In this document: one piece after another, positions 17,739 to 24,065 of the stretch | Layout of the letters: the number at the start of each line of letters is the position of its first letter | How positions within the stretch are numbered: the stretch's first letter is position 1 | Assembly (NCBI GenBank): GCA_029941315.1 | Contig: JAPYQE010000001.1 | Location: forward strand, 30,919-94,918 | Source: GCA-2724215 sp015660315 | GTDB lineage: Bacteria; Latescibacterota; UBA2968; UBA8231 | Reading direction: 5' to 3' | DNA: 64,000 nucleotides | Program-made: the position numbers and the translations under genes | The notes under the pieces: model-generated | Told to the model about the DNA's origin: nothing | The model's database searches: none | The model's input: the letters and a program-made list of their open reading frames with translations, nothing else

Positions 17739-18178
17739 TGTGGGGACTCCACCATTAGGGTGACGGGGCCGTCGTTGTGGATTTCTACCTGCATATGGGC
17801 TCCGAAAACGCCGCGTTGGGGTTGCAGCCCCTGGTCGGCGAGCATAACGAGGAAACGCTCGTAGAGGGCTTCGGCCTCCTCGGGGCGGGCGGCCTGATCG
17901 AAACTGGGTCGGCGGCCCTTGCGGCAATCGCCGTAGAGGGTGAATTGCGAAATGCACAGAATGCTGCCGCCGATATCGAGTACGGAGCGGTTCATTTTGC
18001 CCTCGTAGTCAGCGAAAATGCGCAAGTTGACGCATTTATCGGTGCAGAAGCGCAGGGCTTCGTCGTCGTCGCCGGGGCGGAATCCGACCAAGAGTAGCAG
18101 GCCCTCAGCAATTTGGCCGACGGTCTGTTTGTCGACAGTTACGCTAGCTTGGCTGACGCGCTGGACTAGGGTTTTCAC
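17735..18178 (-). CDS. dtd: D-aminoacyl-tRNA deacylase
   Basis: 147 aa, full length for the family. Hallmarks: MKTLVQRVSQASVTVD at the N-terminus, SQFTLYGDCRKGRRPSF (substrate pocket with the conserved SQ-FT), FGAHMQVEIHNDGPVTL near the C-terminus (the Gly-cis-Pro-like GP motif). The enzyme removes D-amino acids (and glycine mischarged on tRNA-Ala) from tRNA. First gene of the dtd-maf-rodZ-priA chain; its stop overlaps the GTG of maf. The upstream region is AT-rich and likely contains the operon promoter. Confidence 0.96.
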   Translation of the reverse strand: MKTLVQRVSQASVTVDKQTVGQIAEGLLLLVGFRPGDDDEALRFCTDKCVNLRIFADYEGKMNRSVLDIGGSILCISQFTLYGDCRKGRRPSFDQAARPEEAEALYERFLVMLADQGLQPQRGVFGAHMQVEIHNDGPVTLMVESPQ

Positions 18179-18540
18179 AGAGCAGGTTGTCTTTTAATAT
18201 TCGATTATAGAAACTCTTGTAAATATTTGTTTAAAAGGAATTTATAATAACAATACTTCTTTGGCAAGCTCTGCGTTGATGGCGACTAGACCCGTACGTA
18301 GTTGATGTATTGTTAATATATGGGCCATGTTTGTGTTTCCTGTAAGTTCATAGTTTATTCGCACCGCAGATCTAATGCATGCTAAATAGACTAAGTGGCA
18401 TATTGCATGGCGAGGTATGGGAAAAATAACTATACGGATGTTTTTGCAGAAAAAAGAGAGCAATGCATTGAATGTGCAGAACATGCTGGTGTTATCCGAT
18501 ATGCACGGGTTAGCGCTTATTTGCCGATAGCAACGGGCCA
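18179..18540. other. AT-rich intergenic region upstream of dtd
   Basis: About 360 bp, clearly more AT-rich than its surroundings. It should carry the dtd operon promoter. A 28-codon minus-strand frame at 18242-18328 (MAHILTIHQLRTGLVAINAE...) follows an AGGA 10 nt upstream and could encode a microprotein, but there is nothing else to support it. The longer 99-codon frame on that strand has no coding character. Confidence 0.4.
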
Positions 18541-19308
18541 TTGTGGAACGAAGTCTGTGAGTCAGTGCAAACGCCCTCGCTGCCTATTGTTGAACACTGT
18601 CGGTTTGTTGTGTTGGCTGCTGTTGGGCAAGGGGTACCGCTGCGGCTCAATAGTGTACTCAAACTAGATGGGAAAGCAGCTTATGTCGCTCTTCCCAGCG
18701 AGATCTTCGAGGGCTTAGAAGAAACGACTGTGGAATTATGGGTAAAGTGGACGGAACTGAAATATTCTGCGCAAATATTCACTTTCGGCTCTACCTGGGG
18801 TCGCTGGGGATCACCACTGAGAAAATACGCCGGCCTTACAATTTTTGGTCTACGACGAAACGCGCGATTTGCACTTGGTTACTTCGATGAACCTCTACGA
18901 TTATCGGCACAAGTTATCGAATCGAGGAGATTGATACCGGGTGGCGCCCGCCTAACGATCGGGCTTCTTTCGAGTGGACGCCGCCGCACGGCAGGGTCTA
19001 GACCTTTGTCGTTCAGGCGATTGACGGGGATCTCAACTACTCGGAGCCTGTGCGCCGGCTGCTGGTGGTCGAACCGCCTTGGTATCTCAATCTGTGGATC
19101 GCGTTGCCCGTCGGGTTAGAGGGTCTTGGCATTGGTGGCTATCGGTGCCCTTTCAAGCGCGTGCTGCGATGTCCAGCGTTGACGCGCCGATGAGGCGCTT
19201 AGGCGCTCGCACGACGAATTGGCAAATCAAGTCAAAGAGCGCACCAAAATGCTGGAGATGGAGCGCGTTAGCACGGTGGGGGAAGGGACCTGTTTCACGG
19301 TGCGTTAG
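18541..19308 (+). pseudogene. Decayed hybrid sensor histidine kinase (LamG + Y_Y_Y + kinase tail)
   Basis: Fragments of one protein appear in order in different frames. A LamG/concanavalin-like stretch (LKLDGKAAYVALPSEIF, TVELWVKWTEL) lies around 18658-18800. From 18924 a Y_Y_Y domain reads IDTGWRPPNDRASFEWTPPH, is broken by an in-frame TAG, then continues as TFVVQAIDGDLNYSEPV and VVEPPWYLNLWIALPVG, which is the junction to a transmembrane helix. From 19192 to 19308 a frame reads EALRRSHDELANQVKERTK (the coiled-coil linker before HisKA) and goes directly to STVGEGTCFTVR and a stop, which is the end of a HATPase_c domain. The propeller blades, HisKA and most of the ATPase domain are missing. 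Internal deletions plus frameshifts make this a clear pseudogene; its 5' limit is approximate. Confidence 0.82.
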
Positions 19309-19431
19309 AGCAGGAATCGAGAAAAGATCAACCTGGTCTGACGAAAGAGGGCAAACTATGTTGATCTTTATCTGAATGTATTACGAAAGCCCTTTATAAT
19401 GGCTTGGTACTCTATTGCGCTGATTTACGCC

Positions 19432-21981
19432 CTAAAAACGCCGTTCCCCTCGTTCAAATTTTATTTGCGGAATATCCTTGAATTGCGCCTTGAAGAAGAA
19501 CGCCCTGTTTTTGTGGAAGGTGCTCGGTTCGAGGTTGAGCGTCGCGGTCCAATCGTGGAATTCCTTTTGCAGTGAGAGCAGTTCAGAGGTGATGCGGTCG
19601 GTGGCGAAGAGCGCTGTGCCTGGTGCGCGCAAATTATAGTTGATCGAGTAGTTACAGTGCCAACTTGGCGTCAGGCTAAAACCCGCTGAAGCCCGCAACC
19701 AGGAACGCACGGTCTTGGTTGCGGTGGTCCGAGTTTGTGAATAATAGTGGCTGAATTGGAAACGGCTGCCGCGGCGGCGATTGTCGATATCGTTGAGTAG
19801 GCCGCTTTCGAAACCGAATTGCTGCTGGCCATAATTACTCGGTTGACGCTGCTGGCTGGAGCCGAAGTCGTCGCTGCGGCGGTCTTGCTGGTTTGACGGC
19901 TCGGCATTGTTTTGTCGGCCGGTTGCACGCCTGGACCAATTCGCCGAAGTGCGTATTTCGAATTGCCGCAGACGGGGCGAAAAGAGCTGGAGTTGGTTCT
20001 GGGTGTCGTAGAATTCGTTCTGTAGGGTCAACCGCGAATCGAGATAGCGCCCGGCCTCGATGCTCATGCTGCTGCGCAGATCTGCCAACGGGCGTTCTTT
20101 CTTTTCGAAGTCATAAGAGGTCCCGAAGTTGAGTTGAGCCAGGCGGACCTTGAGTTCGTCCTCGCCGCGTTGGATCTTGGCCCAGAAGGTGTTGTCCAAG
20201 CGGATATCCAATTTGCGTTGCTGTTTGAGCGGGCTGGCGTCGCCGCCGAAGCCGAGAACGCCGCCGGTGTCGGCGCGCGTCGCCTGGTAGTTGAGCGACA
20301 GGTTTGGTTTGAACACGTGGCGGATGGCCTGGAGCGGGCCGATTTGCGGGTTAAAGAGGCCGTAGGCGGTTTGCGTCAGGGCGAGGCGGGTCGCGAAGCG
20401 GTCGCTGTGCAGGCTGCGGGTATCGCCGTCGCGCAGGTCTTGGTCGCGCCAGTCTTCCGACAGCGAGGGGTTGATATTGAACCAGGTGAAAGGGCGGTAT
20501 TGCGCGCTGAGGCGCAAGCCGATATCGGCGTTGGTGCGGTCGGTGGTGTCGGTGCTCGTGCCGCGGGTGGAGTTGCGCAGTCGGGCGTTGCCGTCGTAGA
20601 AGATGCGGCTATACCAGGGTTGCTGCTGGGGTTGGCCCTTTTTCTGTTCGCGGCCCCAAAGGGGTTTGCGACTTTTGCGCAGGCTGATTTCAGGCAGGAT
20701 GGTGTCGAAGGTCTCGGTGTCGAGGTTTTTGGTCTGGCTGGCCTTGAGGCTCAGGCTATTGCCCGAACCGCGCCAGCGTTTGGAATAACTCAAGTTTGAG
20801 CGCAGTGTGCGGTTGAGGCGGTCTTGCAGGCTCGAACTATTGTCCTGCGAAAAACTCTTGTTGCTCTGAAAGGTGCCCGCCGCCCGCAGGCTCGCGTCGC
20901 GGCCGAGTTCCTGGCTGTGGTTAAATTCGACGCGCCAGTTGCGGGATGCACTGCGGCCCTGCTGGCGGTTTTCAAGTTGCGCGTTGATTCGGCCCTTGAA
21001 ACGGTAGCGCAAGGCGTAGTTGAAACGGGCGCGGCCCAACCAGCCCGAGCGCTGTCTGAGATCAGTCGCCAGCGAAAGGTCCCAGTAGTCGTTGGGGGCT
21101 AAATAGTACCCTAGATTGCGCAATTCCCATTCGCTCTGACTGGCGCCGAAGTTCAACGGGCGGTTGCCGAAGCTCGGTGTTAGGATACCGGATTGGCGGT
21201 CTTCGCGCAGAGAGAATACATAGAAGGGGATCCAGAATAGTCGTCGTCTGGCGATGCGGAAATAGACCGGCCGCGCGACGGCTAGATTGCCGGCGAGGAC
21301 CTTGATGCGCGGGCTGTAGAAATCGAAGTGCGGGTGGTCTTTGTCGCAGGTGGTATACGAACCCCGGTGCACATGGAATTCTTCGGCGGTGCGGGTTTGT
21401 ATGATATTGCCGGCGAAGAAACCCTTGTCGCGGTGAATGCGGCCCGATAGAATGGTGCCTTGCTCGCTTTCGAGGTCGTAGAGGATGCGCTCGCCGCGCA
21501 GAGTCTCGTCGCCCTTGCGCAATACCGGGTGCCCGACGATTCGCCCGCTCGAATCGAGTGCTGCCCGCGCTTCGACCTGGTCGAGTTTGCGGCGGAAGAC
21601 CATCTCGGCCGCTTCGAGCTTTGCTTCTTTGTGCAGCACCACGGCTTGCCCTTGCAATAGGATTGAATCGCCGACCTCGTAATAGCGCATATAGGTGGCC
21701 TGGTATTCGAAGCCCTTGCCTTTGTCTGTGCCGCGCGCGGTGGCGAGCAGGGCGCGGGCTTGTTGTAGATCCGCAATCCCTACGGTCGAATCTTGTAGGG
21801 CTTGTTCTATTTCTGTGGCCTCGACGGCTGGCTCTTCTTGCGGGCGAACCAGTTTAAGCCCTACGGATTCTCCGGTCGATGCTTGTTGCAGTGGGGCTGG
21901 TTTGGCTTGCTCGCCGGTCGATGCCTGCTGGGCGTAGAGCGGGCTGGTGAGGACGAGACAGAGCGCCAGGGGGTGGATCAT
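19432..21981 (-). CDS. lptD: LPS-assembly outer-membrane protein LptD
   Basis: 849 aa. Signal peptide about 1-18 (MIHPLALCLVLTSPLYAQ). A short direct repeat (QQASTGE twice) precedes a linker. The N-terminal OstA/LptA-like beta-taco region contains YYEVGDSILLQGQAVVLHKE, AALDSSGRIVGHPVLRKGDE and GERILYDLESEQGTILSGRI; the rest is a large beta-barrel with RRLFWIPFYVFSLREDRQSG and GILTPSFGNR, motifs typical of LptD in FCB-type bacteria. LptD forms the outer-membrane LPS translocon with LptE, so this organism should have an LPS-bearing outer membrane. Start overlaps the rlmB stop (ATGA at 21978-21981). Confidence 0.87.
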   Translation of the reverse strand: MIHPLALCLVLTSPLYAQQASTGEQAKPAPLQQASTGESVGLKLVRPQEEPAVEATEIEQALQDSTVGIADLQQARALLATARGTDKGKGFEYQATYMRYYEVGDSILLQGQAVVLHKEAKLEAAEMVFRRKLDQVEARAALDSSGRIVGHPVLRKGDETLRGERILYDLESEQGTILSGRIHRDKGFFAGNIIQTRTAEEFHVHRGSYTTCDKDHPHFDFYSPRIKVLAGNLAVARPVYFRIARRRLFWIPFYVFSLREDRQSGILTPSFGNRPLNFGASQSEWELRNLGYYLAPNDYWDLSLATDLRQRSGWLGRARFNYALRYRFKGRINAQLENRQQGRSASRNWRVEFNHSQELGRDASLRAAGTFQSNKSFSQDNSSSLQDRLNRTLRSNLSYSKRWRGSGNSLSLKASQTKNLDTETFDTILPEISLRKSRKPLWGREQKKGQPQQQPWYSRIFYDGNARLRNSTRGTSTDTTDRTNADIGLRLSAQYRPFTWFNINPSLSEDWRDQDLRDGDTRSLHSDRFATRLALTQTAYGLFNPQIGPLQAIRHVFKPNLSLNYQATRADTGGVLGFGGDASPLKQQRKLDIRLDNTFWAKIQRGEDELKVRLAQLNFGTSYDFEKKERPLADLRSSMSIEAGRYLDSRLTLQNEFYDTQNQLQLFSPRLRQFEIRTSANWSRRATGRQNNAEPSNQQDRRSDDFGSSQQRQPSNYGQQQFGFESGLLNDIDNRRRGSRFQFSHYYSQTRTTATKTVRSWLRASAGFSLTPSWHCNYSINYNLRAPGTALFATDRITSELLSLQKEFHDWTATLNLEPSTFHKNRAFFFKAQFKDIPQIKFERGERRF

Positions 21982-22721
21982 GATTGGCGTTGGCAGAACA
22001 CTTCGTAGAGGACGATACCGGCGGCTACTGAGGCATTGAACGAGCCGACGGAGTCCTGGGCCATGGGGATGCGGATTAAGGTATCACAGCGTTTTTGCAC
22101 CATGCGCCTGAGTCCCTTGCCTTCACTGCCGATGACCAGGGCGCAAGGCTGATCGAAGTCGACGGCAGTGAAGGACTGTTCCCCTTCGGCGTCGAGCCCG
22201 GCGATAAAGAGGCCGCATTCGGCGATTTTTTGCAACGCCTTCTGCAGGTTGGCGACCCGACAGACGGGCAGGTGGGCGGCGGCGCCGGCTGAAGTCTTGA
22301 GTACGGTAGGAGAGAGTCCGGCGGCTTCGCGTTCCGGCACGATAACGGCGTGCGCACCGAGGGCGTGCGCGCTGCGGATGATGGCGCCTAGGTTGTGAGG
22401 GTCCTGTATTTGGTCGAGAAAAACCAAGAAGGCTTGCGGTGACAAGTCGGTGAGGATCTGCTCGAAGTCGGCATAGCTTGCCGCTGCCGCATAGGCGACG
22501 ACACCTTGGTGACGGGTACCAGCGATGCGATCGAGGTGGGTCTTGTCGTAGAGGTCATAAGGGATGCGCACCTGTCGAGCCAGGTTGAATATCTCGTCGA
22601 TAATCGGGCCATGCGCCTCTTTCGCTACGAGCAGTCGGCGCAGCGGGCGTTTGCCGCGCAGCGCTTCAAGGACGGGGTGGCGTCCCCAGATTAGATCGTC
22701 TTGTGTTGGTGTCTCGGGCAT
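21978..22721 (-). CDS. rlmB: 23S rRNA 2'-O-methyltransferase, RlmB/TrmH family
   Basis: 247 aa, the normal length. N-terminal substrate-binding domain (IWGRHPVLEALRGKRPLRRL) followed by the SPOUT knot: LVFLDQIQDPHNLGAIIRSA, VIVPEREAAGLSPTV, ALVIGSEGKGLRRMVQKRCD and IPMAQDSVGSFNASVAAGI. These three motifs bind SAM in the trefoil knot. RlmB methylates G2251 of 23S rRNA; close relatives modify tRNA, so the exact target is inferred. The stop overlaps the start of lptD. The AT-rich 22722-22880 region upstream should contain the promoter. Confidence 0.93.
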   Translation of the reverse strand: MPETPTQDDLIWGRHPVLEALRGKRPLRRLLVAKEAHGPIIDEIFNLARQVRIPYDLYDKTHLDRIAGTRHQGVVAYAAAASYADFEQILTDLSPQAFLVFLDQIQDPHNLGAIIRSAHALGAHAVIVPEREAAGLSPTVLKTSAGAAAHLPVCRVANLQKALQKIAECGLFIAGLDAEGEQSFTAVDFDQPCALVIGSEGKGLRRMVQKRCDTLIRIPMAQDSVGSFNASVAAGIVLYEVFCQRQS

Positions 22722-22888
22722 GGGAAAAATACTCGCAGGGCAAATGGAGATCTCTTCCGTTTCGTGGCTATCGGTCGAGATAGTATGAAATATATTACTA
22801 TATGTAAGTAAATGACTTGTGGAATATTGTGCAATCTGGCGCGTGCTTTGCTGTAACTGCAGTAGACCTTTACGAGGAGATGAATATC

Positions 22889-23008
22889 GTGACTACTGCT
22901 ATGTTATTGGGCCAGCTGGCGCTGGCTTTGGGTTTTCTTGGTTTTATTACCCGGGCCTTAGTGGAACGGATGCAGAATCTTGGTTTATTGGCGGGTGATA
23001 AGGGGTAA
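22889..23008 (+). CDS. Small single-pass membrane protein (39 aa)
   Basis: The frame reads MTTAMLLGQLALALGFLGF then ITRALVERMQNLGLLAGDKG and stops at TAA 23008. GAGGAG at 22874-22879 lies 9 nt before the GTG at 22889; an in-frame ATG at 22880 directly touches the Shine-Dalgarno and is less likely. One hydrophobic helix with a basic/polar tail predicts a membrane microprotein. It lies alone between the start of rlmB (opposite strand) and the stop of the FliG-like gene (convergent). Not a family I recognise; the good ribosome binding site and the clean hydrophobic segment are the support. Confidence 0.55.
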   Translation: MTTAMLLGQLALALGFLGFITRALVERMQNLGLLAGDKG

Positions 23009-23016
23009 GAGAGTAA

Positions 23017-23508
23017 CTACCGTGGCCGATTGCTTGATCCGCTGAACCCCTCACCAAAATCATAACCGGCTTTGCCCCAATCGATTTTCCCGGGGTCGAC
23101 CTTGTCCTTGAGTTTGGCCAGTGTCTCGGCGATGGTTTTTTCGTCTAATTCGGCTAGGGGCACTACCGGTGGCGTTTTTTTTGCCGCCTTTTTTGATTCA
23201 GGTTCCCCCACTTTTTCCTGCGCTTGTTTTTCAGCCGTTGTTTTTGGCGTTGCCTTCTTCATCGCCGTCGGTTCTTTGAGTTTGGCCGAGAGCGGTTTTC
23301 CCTTATAAAAAAAATCCCCGAATTCAATCATCGTCGCCGCCTTTTCCTGGGGCGTTATTTGCTTGAGGTTTTGTATTGCCTCGTTGATCGACTCAATGGT
23401 GTCCAAGCTGAGATCGCCGAGGATCTCACGCGCCTTGTTGGGGCCCATGACGATGAGGAAGATGGCGATCTTCTGCAAGCGCGTGAAGCGGTTGTTGGCT
23501 GGGGGCAT
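23017..23508 (-). CDS. Stand-alone FliG N-terminal-domain protein
   Basis: 163 aa. Residues about 7-70 (RLQKIAIFLIVMGPNKAREI, LGDLSLDTIESINEAIQNL, ITPQEKAATMIEFGDFF) match the FliG N-terminal domain, including the K-A-A/I-LLxxLG-x-KA signature and the following T-P-E-E-K turn. The middle and C-terminal FliG domains, which bind FliM and the stator, are absent. Instead there is a Lys/Ala/Thr/Pro-rich linker (to about residue 115) and a short tail (LDEKTIAETLAKLKDKVDPG). No flagellar gene is in the window. In flagella this domain anchors FliG to the MS-ring protein FliF; here it may have been recruited for another membrane scaffold. Family assignment fairly sure, role unknown. Confidence 0.7.
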   Translation of the reverse strand: MPPANNRFTRLQKIAIFLIVMGPNKAREILGDLSLDTIESINEAIQNLKQITPQEKAATMIEFGDFFYKGKPLSAKLKEPTAMKKATPKTTAEKQAQEKVGEPESKKAAKKTPPVVPLAELDEKTIAETLAKLKDKVDPGKIDWGKAGYDFGEGFSGSSNRPR

Positions 23509-23526
23509 GATATTTGTGTCTCGCGG

Positions 23527-24065
23527 CTAATTGCCCGTCTCGGGGCGCAAGAGGATGTTGAGGCCGGAGACGGGGCGGTTGAAGTCGATCAGTTGGTAGG
23601 ACGAAGAGCTGAAGATGCCGAGGACCTTGTTGTGCGGGTTGACGGTGACGACCTCATAGTCGGCGGGCAACGGCGAACGGAATTCATCTAAGTCGGCGAA
23701 GGTCTCCTGCGTCGAGGGGGAGAATTCGATCAGCACACAAGGGCGATATTTGGCAAAGGTCTGTTGCAAGCCCAGCAACACGTTCTTTTTAAAACCCTCG
23801 ACGTCGATCTTTATCGCGTCGATGCGCTGCAAACCCAGCGATTGGATATAGGCGTGGCCGTTGACGGCCTGCATCTGTCCGACTAACTCGTTGTTTTCAG
23901 CTTCATGCGTCGCGAGAAAGGATCCGCTACCCGTATTGCCGCCTTGCTCGTCTTGTGCGCTGAGGGTCACCGGCTGCACGGTGATGTTTTTCAACGGGTC
24001 AGCTCGATCGCCGCATCGAGGCGCTGGCGAACTTCCGCATAAGGTTCGAAGGGGCGGGCGTGGGC
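23527..24065 (-). pseudogene. FkbM-family methyltransferase relic, N-terminally truncated and frameshifted
   Basis: Directly after the mutS stop the frame continues as AHARPFEPYAEVRQRLDAAI ELTR and then hits TGA at about 23991. One base out of phase it resumes as LKNITVQPVTLSAQDEQGGN and runs through AIKIDVEGFKKNVLLGLQ and YRPCVLIEFSPSTQETF to a stop at 23527. FEP, the LS.. G turn and the IKIDVEGFE motif are FkbM hallmarks. Everything before FEP, including the SAM-binding GxxxG part, is missing because mutS occupies that space, and a single-base deletion separates the two remaining parts. FkbM enzymes methylate sugars or lipids; this copy should be dead. A sequencing error could explain the frameshift but not the missing N-terminus. 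Confidence 0.78.

Noticed and set aside
17739..17957. 73-codon N-terminal extension of maf
   Set aside because: It lies inside dtd; the GTGA overlap and the conserved start LILGSGSPRR show the true start is GTG 17738.
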